Shown here piece by piece: positions 18,058 to 25,977 of a DNA stretch of 37,103 nucleotides. The stretch is from NCBI GenBank assembly GCA_902518985.1, contig CABYIF010000015.1, forward strand, positions 1 to 37,103, given 5' to 3'. The position numbers and the translations under genes are program-made. Below the pieces are notes generated by a model that saw only the letters and a list, made by a program, of their open reading frames with translations, did no database searches and had not been told where the DNA came from. The DNA comes from an uncultured Alphaproteobacteria bacterium. GTDB lineage: Bacteria; Pseudomonadota; Alphaproteobacteria; HIMB59; GCA-002718135. The stretch's first letter is position 1, and the number at the start of each line of letters is the position of its first letter.

Positions 18058-18360
18058 TTATTCAGGGATTGATGGTTCTTGTGGAGCTTCTTCCTGATCT
18101 TCCATAGATGGAAGGGATTCTAGCACATTTTTATCTGATCCAATAGAAGCAGTAATTGTTAGCACTACACTCATAACCATAAACAATGTTGCTGTGATAG
18201 CTGTCAATCTTGATAGAAGATTGGCAGATCCTCGCGCTGACATCATTCCTCCAAATGTTCCCCCACCTAAACCTAATCCTTCATTGTCAGAGCCTTGCAA
18301 TAAAACAAGTATAACTAAGGCTAATGCCAATATTAATTGTATCACGATTAGAGTAGTCAT
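18058..18360 (-). CDS. secG: preprotein translocase subunit SecG
   Basis: Small inner-membrane subunit of the SecYEG channel, 100 residues. Two hydrophobic helices lie at about residues 2-20 and 50-72, separated by a glycine-rich loop (GSDNEGLGLGGGTFGGMMSA) ending in the conserved ANLLSRLT. This is the standard SecG plan. An acidic, proline-containing C-terminal tail (residues about 80-100) is variable in the family. Position beside tpiA supports the call: tpiA-secG-pyrG is conserved across Alphaproteobacteria and beyond. Confidence 0.95.
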   Translation of the reverse strand: MTTLIVIQLILALALVILVLLQGSDNEGLGLGGGTFGGMMSARGSANLLSRLTAITATLFMVMSVVLTITASIGSDKNVLESLPSMEDQEEAPQEPSIPE

Positions 18361-18392
18361 ATATTTTGCTTATATTTATTAAGATATATTTA

Positions 18393-19112
18393 TCAAGATA
18401 TAATTGAGTTGAATTCATCAACTTTTAGAGAAGCTCCACCCACTAAACAGCCATCAACATTATTTAAACTATTAATATCATCAGAATTTGAAGCTTTTAC
18501 TGAACCTCCGTAAAGAACTTTATAATTATTTAATTTAACATTTACAGTTTTTATAAATTTATGAACTTCTTCAATTTCATCTAAAGATGGAGTTAAGCCA
18601 GTTCCAATAGCCCATATAGGTTCATATGCTATAATTGTATTTTCATAGTTAGATGAAACTGGAATACTCTCTTTGATTTGCTTTTTTAACACTTCATTTG
18701 TTTTATTATTCTCTTTTTCTTCTAATGTTTCACCTATACAAATTATGGGAATAACATTATTTTCTATTAAATTTTTAGATTTTAAATTAATTATTTCATT
18801 TGATTCATTAAAATATTGCCTTCTCTCAGAATGACCAACCAAGCTAAATTGAATTTTAATATCATCTAACATTTTTGCAGATAATTCACCTGTAAATGCT
18901 CCTTCTTGATAGATTGAAACATCTTGTGCTCCAGAGAACAAGTTTTTATTATTAATTTCAAGCTTATTAAGAAATATGCTTGGGGAGCAAATTACTACAC
19001 AATTATTTGGATTTAATACCAATTTTTGATAATATTGATTAATAAACTCCATATTTCCATTTAATTTCCAATTTGCCACTATAATTGAAGAAAAATTACC
19101 TAGTTTCAACAT
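18393..19112 (-). CDS. tpiA: triosephosphate isomerase
   Basis: Interconverts dihydroxyacetone phosphate and glyceraldehyde-3-phosphate. At 239 residues it is slightly short but complete. The catalytic residues are present: K16 in ANWKLNGN, H94 in VGHSERRQYF and E164 in AYEPIWAIGTG. The phosphate-binding end includes VLYGGSVKASN and VGGASLK. It is the first gene of a long minus-strand series with secG, pyrG, kdsA and eno, and is divergent from ppiD across 49 bases. The short N-terminus before ANWK supports the ATG at 19112. Confidence 0.97.
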   Translation of the reverse strand: MLKLGNFSSIIVANWKLNGNMEFINQYYQKLVLNPNNCVVICSPSIFLNKLEINNKNLFSGAQDVSIYQEGAFTGELSAKMLDDIKIQFSLVGHSERRQYFNESNEIINLKSKNLIENNVIPIICIGETLEEKENNKTNEVLKKQIKESIPVSSNYENTIIAYEPIWAIGTGLTPSLDEIEEVHKFIKTVNVKLNNYKVLYGGSVKASNSDDINSLNNVDGCLVGGASLKVDEFNSIIS

Positions 19113-19123
19113 AATTACTTTTA

Positions 19124-19151
19124 TTTATAGAAACTAATATTGTAGAAGCAA
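19124..19151 (-). promoter_or_regulatory. candidate promoter for the tpiA-secG-pyrG series
   Basis: Read on the minus strand, TTGCTT (19146-19151) is followed by a 16-base spacer and TATAAA (19124-19129), close to a sigma70 -10 element. The predicted transcript start is near 19117, about 5 bases before the tpiA ATG, implying a very short leader. No comparably good plus-strand promoter for ppiD is evident in the same gap. Low information in AT-rich DNA keeps the confidence modest. Confidence 0.3.
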
Positions 19152-19161
19152 TCAAAATTTT

Positions 19162-20988
19162 ATGAGAGCATTGAATAAAGGTTGGATAGGTATTGCTTTG
19201 GTGATACTTTTTGGTTTGAGTTTATTCCTTTTTAGGGGCTCATCAAGGTATTCGAATCTTTTTAATTCAGATAACTTTGTTGCAAATATCTCTGGCACTC
19301 CTATTTCAACCACTCAATTTCTAAGATCTTTGGAAATGAATATTGGTCAATTTGCCCAAATGATTGGCGAAGATCTTAGTGGTGATCAAATTAGAGCTTT
19401 CCAAATTCATCAATTGGTTCTTCAAAATTTAGTAAACAATGCAATATTTGAAAACGAATTTGAAAATATTGATTTTATTTTAGATAAATCCACTATTGCA
19501 AGAAAAACAAAACAAAGATTTCCAAATCTTTACAATGCTAAAAATCAAATTAATGATGAAGCTTTAAATAGCTTTCTGAGACAACAAAGATTGAAAATAG
19601 AAGATTTGGTTAATATTATTCATTATGAAACGAGAGCAGTCGTATTTGATAATTTGTTATTTGAGAGAAACTACCCAAAAGAATTTTCTAATAAAATTAA
19701 TTTATTTAATGAGCAAACAAGAAAAATAAACTTATTAAAAATACCATATGAAAATATTATTTTACCTAATTTTGAAAGTTCTGAAATAAATAAAAATAAT
19801 TCTGAACTGATTAAATATTTTGAAGATAATTCATTTAATTACATGAGTGATGAGAGAAGGGATATATCTTATATTGTTATAAATAAAGACTCTTTCAAAA
19901 AAAATTACATTCCTGATGAAAATGAAGTTTTAGAATATTTTAATAATAATAAAAAAATATTTGATATCCCTGAAAAAAGATCTTTTAAACAATTCAATTT
20001 TAAATCAAAAATTGAAGCTGAAGATTTTAAACTAAAAATAAGTGGTTTATCAAATGAGGAAATAATTGAATATGCTAAAGAAAATAATATTAAATTAAAT
20101 AATTTTGAAAATGTAAATAACAGTCAAGTCTTAACAGAACTATCTGAAGAAATTTTTTCACTTTATAAAGGTGAATTGTCAGAAATTATTGAAACAACAT
20201 TAGCCCATCACTTAATTATATTAGATGAAATATCGCCAAAAAGAGAGTCAAAACTCAGTGAAGTTGATGAAGAAATTAAAACCACCCTTACAAATGTTAA
20301 GCTAAATAACTTTTATAATGATTTGAAATTAAAAATAAATGAACAAATTTTAAATGGCTTTTCAATGAAAGAAATATCTATTGAAAATAACTTATCTTTA
20401 ATAGAAATTGATGAAACTATTCAAAATACTGAGGAAAAAGATGAATTGAGATCTGCAATTAGTGTGGCAGCTTTTTCTCAAAACAAAGATTTTATCAGCG
20501 ATATCTTGGATTTTAATGATAATATATCTTTTATTGTAAATGTTAGAGAAATATATCCTTCTAAAATAAAAAAAATTGATGAAGTATTTAATAATTTATT
20601 GATTGATTTTATTAAATTTAAAAAATTAAACTTTGCACAAGATCAATTTGAGATTTCTAAAAATGACAGAAATTTAGATAAAATAAATAAAATATATAAA
20701 CAAGAGATCGAAGAAATAAATTTAAATATAAACTCTGAAAATATATCAACAAAATTATTAAATAATATTTTTAAAGCTGAAATTAATTCCATAACATTTT
20801 CTTCTGATGAGAATCATGTTTATTTTGCTTCAATAAAAGATATAAAAATTCCTGATAAAACTAACACTTCAGATAAAATCAATTTATTATCCGAGTTAAA
20901 AAATGCATTTGGCAATGAGATCATTAAGACTAAAAATATTTCAATAAATGATGAATTAATAAATGGTCTTTTATCTCAATATAAATGA
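19162..20988 (+). CDS. ppiD: PpiD/SurA-like membrane-anchored periplasmic folding factor
   Basis: A 608-residue protein anchored by one N-terminal hydrophobic helix (GWIGIALVILFGLSLFLF) with the rest predicted in the periplasm. After the helix, VANISGTPISTTQFLRSLEM begins a SurA_N-like chaperone region, including VLQNLVNNAIFENEFENI near residues 87-105. A long helical, Asn/Glu/Lys-rich body follows, with a possible parvulin-type segment around residues 240-370 that is weakly conserved; I cannot confirm isomerase residues. The architecture fits PpiD, which assists proteins emerging from the Sec channel. It lies divergent from tpiA and overlaps trpE by 4 bases (ATGA). ppiD next to trpE is typical of Alphaproteobacteria. 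Confidence 0.88.
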   Translation: MRALNKGWIGIALVILFGLSLFLFRGSSRYSNLFNSDNFVANISGTPISTTQFLRSLEMNIGQFAQMIGEDLSGDQIRAFQIHQLVLQNLVNNAIFENEFENIDFILDKSTIARKTKQRFPNLYNAKNQINDEALNSFLRQQRLKIEDLVNIIHYETRAVVFDNLLFERNYPKEFSNKINLFNEQTRKINLLKIPYENIILPNFESSEINKNNSELIKYFEDNSFNYMSDERRDISYIVINKDSFKKNYIPDENEVLEYFNNNKKIFDIPEKRSFKQFNFKSKIEAEDFKLKISGLSNEEIIEYAKENNIKLNNFENVNNSQVLTELSEEIFSLYKGELSEIIETTLAHHLIILDEISPKRESKLSEVDEEIKTTLTNVKLNNFYNDLKLKINEQILNGFSMKEISIENNLSLIEIDETIQNTEEKDELRSAISVAAFSQNKDFISDILDFNDNISFIVNVREIYPSKIKKIDEVFNNLLIDFIKFKKLNFAQDQFEISKNDRNLDKINKIYKQEIEEINLNINSENISTKLLNNIFKAEINSITFSSDENHVYFASIKDIKIPDKTNTSDKINLLSELKNAFGNEIIKTKNISINDELINGLLSQYK

Positions 20989-22463
20989 GTATAGAAAAAA
21001 AAACATTCATATCAAATTATAAAAAAGGTATTCCTCAATTATTAAAAAAAAATTTAATTGCAGATACTGAGACTCCTTTTTCATCACTGTTAAAAATTAA
21101 TAAAGGTGAAAAATACTCTTTTCTTTTAGAGTCTGTTGAAGGAGGAAGCAAAAGAGGAAGATATTCGTTATTAGGTTGTGATCCAGACTTAATTTGGATT
21201 GTAAATAATGGAAAATCATCAATAAAATATTTAGGACATAATTATAGTTACAAACTTAACAATCACCCTCTTCAAGGATTAAGAGATTTAATCAATATAT
21301 CAAAATTTAAAAATTCTCAGGATAATGTTCCTTATCCTAGTCTAGTTGGTTACTTGGGATATCCTATGATACAGTATATGGAAAATATAAAATTGAAAAA
21401 TAGCGATAACATAAAAATTCCTGATGCAACTTTAATTAGACCCAGAATTGTAGCTGTATTTGATAATATTAAAGACATCATATCAATAATGACAGTTAGT
21501 TACCCAAGTAAAAAGATATTACCTGAACAAGCATTTAAAAAATCAAATTTACTTCTAAAAAAAACTATTAAAAAGTTAGAAAAAAGTATTTTAATATCAA
21601 CAAATAAGAAAAGTATAAATACTAAACTTAATTTTAAATCTAATTTTAAAAAAGAAGAATTTTATAATGTTGTAAAAAAAGCAAAACAATACATTAAAGA
21701 AGGAGATATATTCCAAGTAGTGCCCTCTCAAAGATTTGAGACACATTATAAATTAAAAGCTATAGATTTGTATAGATCTCTTAGGCGTTTGAACCCATCT
21801 CCATATTTAGTTAATTTAAATTTTGATAAATTTGGAATTGTAGCCTCAAGCCCTGAATTAATGGTTCAACTCAGAAATAATAAGGTTACAATCAGACCAA
21901 TTGCAGGGACAAGAAGAAGAGGGAAAGATACAAGCGAAGATATTTTGCTTTCAAAAGATTTACTAGCAGATCAAAAGGAGTTGGCAGAACATCTTATGCT
22001 CCTTGACTTAGGTAGAAACGATGTAGGAAGAGTTTCTAAAAAAGGATCAATTAAGGTTACTGAAAAAATGATAATAGAATATTATTCTCATGTAATGCAT
22101 ATTGTGTCTAATGTAGAAGGCACAATAAATCATAAACTAGATGCAATCGATGCTTTAATTGCTGGTTTTCCAGCAGGTACTGTATCAGGTGCACCTAAAA
22201 TTAGAGCTATGGAAATAATAGAGGAACTTGAAAACATTAATAGAAGTTTTTATGCAGGTTGTATGGGTTATTTTGATTCAAATGGCGATATGGATACATG
22301 TATTAGTTTGAGAACAGGTTTAGTCAAAAATAATAAATTATATATTCAGGCTGGAGCTGGAATTGTTTATGACTCTATACCTAAAAATGAACATATTGAA
22401 ATTCTTAATAAGGCAGGAGCTTTAATGGCTGCTGCTAAGGACTCCTATAAGTATTCAAAATGA
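20985..22463 (+). CDS. trpE: anthranilate synthase component I
   Basis: Chorismate-using subunit of anthranilate synthase, the first committed step of tryptophan synthesis, 492 residues. The N-terminus contains FLLESVEGG (serine at position 50), corresponding to the tryptophan feedback-inhibition motif, so allosteric control is likely. Catalytic-domain landmarks are GDIFQVVPSQRF, ASSPELMVQL, IRPIAGTRRRG, GRNDVGRVS, AGFPAGTVSGAPKIRAMEII and IQAGAGIVYDS. It starts within the ppiD stop (ATGA) and ends within the trpG start (ATGA), so translation of all three is probably coupled. No leader peptide or attenuator can precede it in this arrangement. Confidence 0.97.
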   Translation: MSIEKKTFISNYKKGIPQLLKKNLIADTETPFSSLLKINKGEKYSFLLESVEGGSKRGRYSLLGCDPDLIWIVNNGKSSIKYLGHNYSYKLNNHPLQGLRDLINISKFKNSQDNVPYPSLVGYLGYPMIQYMENIKLKNSDNIKIPDATLIRPRIVAVFDNIKDIISIMTVSYPSKKILPEQAFKKSNLLLKKTIKKLEKSILISTNKKSINTKLNFKSNFKKEEFYNVVKKAKQYIKEGDIFQVVPSQRFETHYKLKAIDLYRSLRRLNPSPYLVNLNFDKFGIVASSPELMVQLRNNKVTIRPIAGTRRRGKDTSEDILLSKDLLADQKELAEHLMLLDLGRNDVGRVSKKGSIKVTEKMIIEYYSHVMHIVSNVEGTINHKLDAIDALIAGFPAGTVSGAPKIRAMEIIEELENINRSFYAGCMGYFDSNGDMDTCISLRTGLVKNNKLYIQAGAGIVYDSIPKNEHIEILNKAGALMAAAKDSYKYSK

Positions 22464-23029
22464 TTTTATTAATTGATAATTATGATAGTTTTACGTTTAA
22501 CATTAAGCACTATCTATTAGATCTTAACGAAAAAGTTAAAGTAGTAAGAAATGATAATTATTCAATAAAAAAAATAAATAAATTAAAACCAAAAGCAGTT
22601 ATCATTTCTCCTGGACCTTGCACACCGAACGAAGCTGGAATTTGCTTAAATACTGTTTCAGAATTGTATGCACAGACTCCAATTCTAGGAATTTGCTTAG
22701 GGCATCAAACTATTGGTCAAGCTTTTGGAGGCAAAATTGTAAAATGTAGTGAAATAATGCATGGTAAAATTGATAATATTTTTCATTTTGGACATTCTAT
22801 TTTTAAAAATGTTGAAAAAAAGTTTCAGGCAACAAGATATCATTCATTAATTATTGAAAAAAAATCATTATCTAGAGATTTTAAAATAATCGCAGAAACA
22901 AAAAATAAAATAATAATGGGAATTGCTCATAAAAAATTCCCAATTTATGGATTACAATTTCATCCAGAAAGTATAGGTACAATTAGAGGTAAAACAATAT
23001 TACGAAATTTTTTAAATATAATAAAATGA
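22460..23029 (+). CDS. trpG: anthranilate synthase component II, glutamine amidotransferase
   Basis: Supplies ammonia from glutamine to TrpE. A single class I glutamine amidotransferase domain of 189 residues with IDNYDSFTFNI at the N-terminus, the oxyanion strand SPGPCTPNEAG, nucleophile C79 in ILGICLGHQ, and the H168/E170 pair in FHPES. In some bacteria this subunit also serves aminodeoxychorismate synthase (PabA); with trpE directly upstream and trpD downstream, tryptophan synthesis is the main expectation. It overlaps trpE by 4 bases and trpD by 4 bases. Confidence 0.96.
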   Translation: MILLIDNYDSFTFNIKHYLLDLNEKVKVVRNDNYSIKKINKLKPKAVIISPGPCTPNEAGICLNTVSELYAQTPILGICLGHQTIGQAFGGKIVKCSEIMHGKIDNIFHFGHSIFKNVEKKFQATRYHSLIIEKKSLSRDFKIIAETKNKIIMGIAHKKFPIYGLQFHPESIGTIRGKTILRNFLNIIK

Positions 23030-24030
23030 TGGATCACATAACAATATTAAAAAAAATTTATAATAAAGAAAACTTAAATTCTGAGGAAAGTATTTTTATT
23101 TTTAATAAAATTATGAGTGGTGATTTAGATGATATTGAAATAACTTCAACTTTAATTAGCTTAAAAATGAAAGGTGAAACCTTGGAAGAAATTATTGGAG
23201 CTGCTCAAGTGATGAGACAAAAATCACTAAAAATAGAGTCTCCAAAAAACACAATAGATACTTGTGGAACAGGCGGAGATATGAAAGACACACTAAACAT
23301 ATCTACTAGTGCAGCTATAGTAGCAGCTAGCGCAGGAGTTAAAATTGCTAAACATGGCAATCGATCGGTTAGCTCAAAATCCGGATCTGCAGATATGCTT
23401 GAAAAATTGGGATACAAGATTTCAGCAAATATAAATGAATTAAAAGACTCTTTAATTAAAAAAAATTTTTGTTTTTTATTTGCTCAAAATCATCACTCAG
23501 CTATGAAAAATGTTATAAATGTAAGAAAAAAATTAGCTACAAGAACTATTTTTAATTTATTAGGACCTCTTACAAATCCTGCAAACGCTAAAAAACAGCT
23601 TTTAGGTGTTTATTCCAAAGATCTGGTCTCTATGCATTGTAATTGTCTAAAAGAATTAGGCTCGGAGAGAGCTATAGTTGCTCATGGATTAGATGGTTTA
23701 GATGAAATAAGTTTATCTGATAAAACATTTATTAATGAACTAAAAAATAATAAAATTTCAGAATATATATTTGACCCAACTGATTTCGGCTATGATTTTA
23801 TTAATATAGAGGAAATAAAGGGGGGTGATCCTAGCTATAATGCAGAGTGTTTTAATAAAATGATTAATGGTGATTATAAATCATTTCAAAAAATAGTGGA
23901 AATAAATGCTGGATTTGTAATATATTTATCAAATTTAACAAATAATTTAAAAGATGGAATTAAATTTGCAAAAAAGATAATTGAAGATGGAACAACAAAG
24001 AAATTTGTTAATTTATTGATTAATGATTAA
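23026..24030 (+). CDS. trpD: anthranilate phosphoribosyltransferase
   Basis: Transfers phosphoribosyl from PRPP to anthranilate, the second step of tryptophan synthesis. Complete at 334 residues. Signature segments are DTCGTGGDMKDTLNISTS (the PRPP-binding loop), AKHGNRSVSSKSGSADMLEKLG, FAQNHHSAMKNV, and TIFNLLGPLTNPA. Two ATG codons lie in tandem at 23026 and 23029; the first overlaps the trpG stop. It overlaps trpC by 8 bases. Confidence 0.97.
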   Translation: MMDHITILKKIYNKENLNSEESIFIFNKIMSGDLDDIEITSTLISLKMKGETLEEIIGAAQVMRQKSLKIESPKNTIDTCGTGGDMKDTLNISTSAAIVAASAGVKIAKHGNRSVSSKSGSADMLEKLGYKISANINELKDSLIKKNFCFLFAQNHHSAMKNVINVRKKLATRTIFNLLGPLTNPANAKKQLLGVYSKDLVSMHCNCLKELGSERAIVAHGLDGLDEISLSDKTFINELKNNKISEYIFDPTDFGYDFINIEEIKGGDPSYNAECFNKMINGDYKSFQKIVEINAGFVIYLSNLTNNLKDGIKFAKKIIEDGTTKKFVNLLIND

Positions 24031-24814
24031 TATTTTAGAAAAAATTTGTGATCATAAATTTAGAGAATTAGAAGAAATTAAATCAAGATGTTCTTTTAAA
24101 ACTTTAGAAAAACTTTTATCTCCAAAACTTGAAAAGAGAGAGTTTAAAAACAAACTTATTTCTGCTAATATTAATAGAAATAACTTTATAATTGGTGAAA
24201 TAAAGAAAAAAAGTCCTAGTGCAGGCGAGATAATAAAAAATTACATTCCTGAAGATTTAGCTATTAAATACGAAAGAGCAGGAGTTGGTGCAATTTCAGT
24301 CTTAACAGAAACTAAATATTTCTTAGGAAATATTGAGCATCTTTCAATTGTAAAAAAAAAATCTAATTTACCTATTCTACGAAAAGATTTCATAATAGAT
24401 GAATATCAAATTTTAGAAAGTAAGATTTATCAAGCAGATTGTATATTATTAATTTTATCAATATTATCTGATAAAAAGGCATTATCATTTATCAAGTTAG
24501 CTAATGAATTAAAACTTGATTGTATAATTGAAGTTCACAATCAAGAAGAACTTAATCGAGCTATAAAAATAAAGTATCCTATAATTGGTATTAATAACAG
24601 AAATCTTAAAACACTAGATATTAATCTTCAAAATTCTGTAAAACTTAACTCAAGTATATTAAATGATTTTACAATCATAGCAGAAAGTGGAATTAAAAAT
24701 AACGAAGATATAAAAAATTTTAATAACCATGGTATTTACAATTTTTTAATTGGAGAAAGTTTGTTAAAATCAAATAATATAGAAAAAAAAATTGGAGATT
24801 TACTTAAAAAATGA
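24023..24814 (+). CDS. trpC: indole-3-glycerol phosphate synthase
   Basis: Ring-closing enzyme of tryptophan synthesis with a TIM-barrel fold, 263 residues. Diagnostic segments are the catalytic lysine motif IGEIKKKSPSAGEI, the strand GAISVLTETKYFLG, LPILRKDFIIDEYQI with a second active-site lysine, the IEVHNQEEL and IGINNRNLKTL strands, and IAESGIKNNED near the C-terminus. It stands alone, not fused to TrpF. trpF, trpB and trpA are not in the window. It overlaps trpD by 8 bases and moaC by 4. Confidence 0.97.
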   Translation: MINILEKICDHKFRELEEIKSRCSFKTLEKLLSPKLEKREFKNKLISANINRNNFIIGEIKKKSPSAGEIIKNYIPEDLAIKYERAGVGAISVLTETKYFLGNIEHLSIVKKKSNLPILRKDFIIDEYQILESKIYQADCILLILSILSDKKALSFIKLANELKLDCIIEVHNQEELNRAIKIKYPIIGINNRNLKTLDINLQNSVKLNSSILNDFTIIAESGIKNNEDIKNFNNHGIYNFLIGESLLKSNNIEKKIGDLLKK

Positions 24815-25266
24815 ATCATATTAATATAAAAGGTAACCCATACATAATTGATACATCTAATAAAAATATTACCCAAAGATTAGCTATAGCATCTGGAGAA
24901 GTAAAATTTGACAAAGAAACATATAAAAAAATTAAATCATTTAAATCTAAAAAGGGGAATATAGAAAAAACAGCTATAATTGCAGGTGTAATGGGTGCGA
25001 AAGAAACATCTAGGTTAATTCCACTTTGTCATAATATACAAATAAATCATGTAAACATTGATATTAGAAAAAATGAAAAAAATAACTCAATAATTATAGA
25101 GGCAACAGTTAAAACTAATGCAAATACAGGTGTAGAAATGGAGGCCCTAACAGCTGTAACTGTTAGTTGCTTAACTATTTACGATATGTGTAAATATTTA
25201 AATAAAAAGATTGAAATTAAAAATATAAAGCTTTTGAAAAAAACTGGTGGAAAATCTAATATTTAA
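24811..25266 (+). CDS. moaC: cyclic pyranopterin monophosphate synthase MoaC
   Basis: Works with MoaA to make cyclic pyranopterin monophosphate in molybdenum cofactor synthesis, 151 residues. The family core is intact: ITQRLAIASGEV, then MGAKETSRLIPLCHNIQI, NTGVEMEALTAVTVSCLTIYD including the conserved glutamates and aspartate, and KKTGGKS at the C-terminus. It is the last gene of the ppiD-trp series, overlapping trpC by 4 bases. moaC after trpC is a conserved alphaproteobacterial order in which moeA often follows; here a short noncoding gap and lexA follow instead. No other cofactor gene is visible in the window. Confidence 0.96.
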   Translation: MNHINIKGNPYIIDTSNKNITQRLAIASGEVKFDKETYKKIKSFKSKKGNIEKTAIIAGVMGAKETSRLIPLCHNIQINHVNIDIRKNEKNNSIIIEATVKTNANTGVEMEALTAVTVSCLTIYDMCKYLNKKIEIKNIKLLKKTGGKSNI

Positions 25267-25273
25267 ATAATTG

Positions 25274-25298
25274 AAATATAACGTTTTTTTTATTTTTT
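25274..25298 (+). terminator. possible T-rich terminator after moaC
   Basis: Eight bases after the moaC stop, AAATA (25274-25278) and TATTT (25291-25295) form a weak inverted repeat around AACGTT. Two runs of T (25284-25290 and 25293-25298) follow or overlap it. The stem is AT-only and the case is weak; position at the end of the ppiD-trp-moaC series is the main support. Confidence 0.25.
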
Positions 25299-25300
25299 AT

Positions 25301-25329
25301 TTGTAAAGTTTAAAAAGAACATATATAGA
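25301..25329 (+). promoter_or_regulatory. candidate lexA promoter overlapping the SOS box
   Basis: TTGTAA (25301-25306) and TATAGA (25324-25329) are separated by 17 bases. The -10 element lies within the LexA operator, so bound LexA would block polymerase directly. The implied transcript start falls at or beside the ATG at 25336, meaning a leaderless or nearly leaderless message. Each hexamer matches the consensus at four of six positions. Confidence 0.35.
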
Positions 25330-25331
25330 AC
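25317..25331 (+). promoter_or_regulatory. LexA operator (alphaproteobacterial SOS box, GAAC-N7-GAAC)
   Basis: The sequence is GAAC ATATATA GAAC, an exact match to the direct-repeat SOS box established for Alphaproteobacteria (GTTC-N7-GTTC on the other strand). It ends 4 bases before the lexA start codon. This predicts autorepression of lexA by its own product. Confidence 0.85.
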
Positions 25332-25335
25332 ATAT

Positions 25336-25959
25336 ATGCTTACACGTAAACAAAAAGAATTATTTGATTATCTAAAAGATTATATGACTAATAATCAAAT
25401 TTCACCATCTTTTGAAGAAATGAAGTTGGCTGTAAATTTAAAATCAAAATCAGGAATTCATAGACTTATAACAAGTTTAGAACAAAGAGGATTTATAAAA
25501 AGATTGAAACATAGAGCTAGGGCAATGGAAATTGTTGAAAAAGTTAGTAATAATGGAGATTATTCATCAGAAAGCATAAATATCCCTCTAATAGGTACTA
25601 TCGCAGCTGGTGAAGCTATAGAAGCTATAGAAAACGCTAATGACTTTATTTCCATTCCAACATCTATGACATCTCCAAATGCAAAATACTTCGGCCTAAA
25701 GGTTAAAGGTTTATCAATGATAGATGAAGGTATCTTTGATGGAGATATTGCCGTAATACGTAAAACAAATAATGTTGAAAATGGTAAAATTGCAGCTGTT
25801 TTAACCCATGATAATGAAGTAACTCTTAAAACGATAAAGTTTAGTAAAGATAAAGTTATACTAATACCTGCTAACCAGTCCTACAAATCTAAAGAATATA
25901 AATCTGGTGAAATTCAAGTACAGGGTACTTTATCTGGAATTATAAGAAAATATATTTAA
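25336..25959 (+). CDS. lexA: LexA SOS repressor
   Basis: Represses DNA-damage genes and cleaves itself when RecA is activated. Of 207 residues, the N-terminal winged helix begins MLTRKQKELFDYL and includes KSKSGIHRLITSLEQRGFI. The C-terminal S24 peptidase domain has the self-cleavage site A91-G92 in GTIAAGEA, the nucleophile S127 in KGLSMIDEG and the general base K165 in EVTLKTIKF. All three are in place, so it should be an inducible repressor. The canonical M-L-T-R-K-Q start fixes the initiation codon even though no Shine-Dalgarno sequence is visible and the operator lies immediately upstream. gltX follows within 20 bases. Confidence 0.96.
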   Translation: MLTRKQKELFDYLKDYMTNNQISPSFEEMKLAVNLKSKSGIHRLITSLEQRGFIKRLKHRARAMEIVEKVSNNGDYSSESINIPLIGTIAAGEAIEAIENANDFISIPTSMTSPNAKYFGLKVKGLSMIDEGIFDGDIAVIRKTNNVENGKIAAVLTHDNEVTLKTIKFSKDKVILIPANQSYKSKEYKSGEIQVQGTLSGIIRKYI

Positions 25960-25977
25960 TAGTTGTCTTTACTTAAG

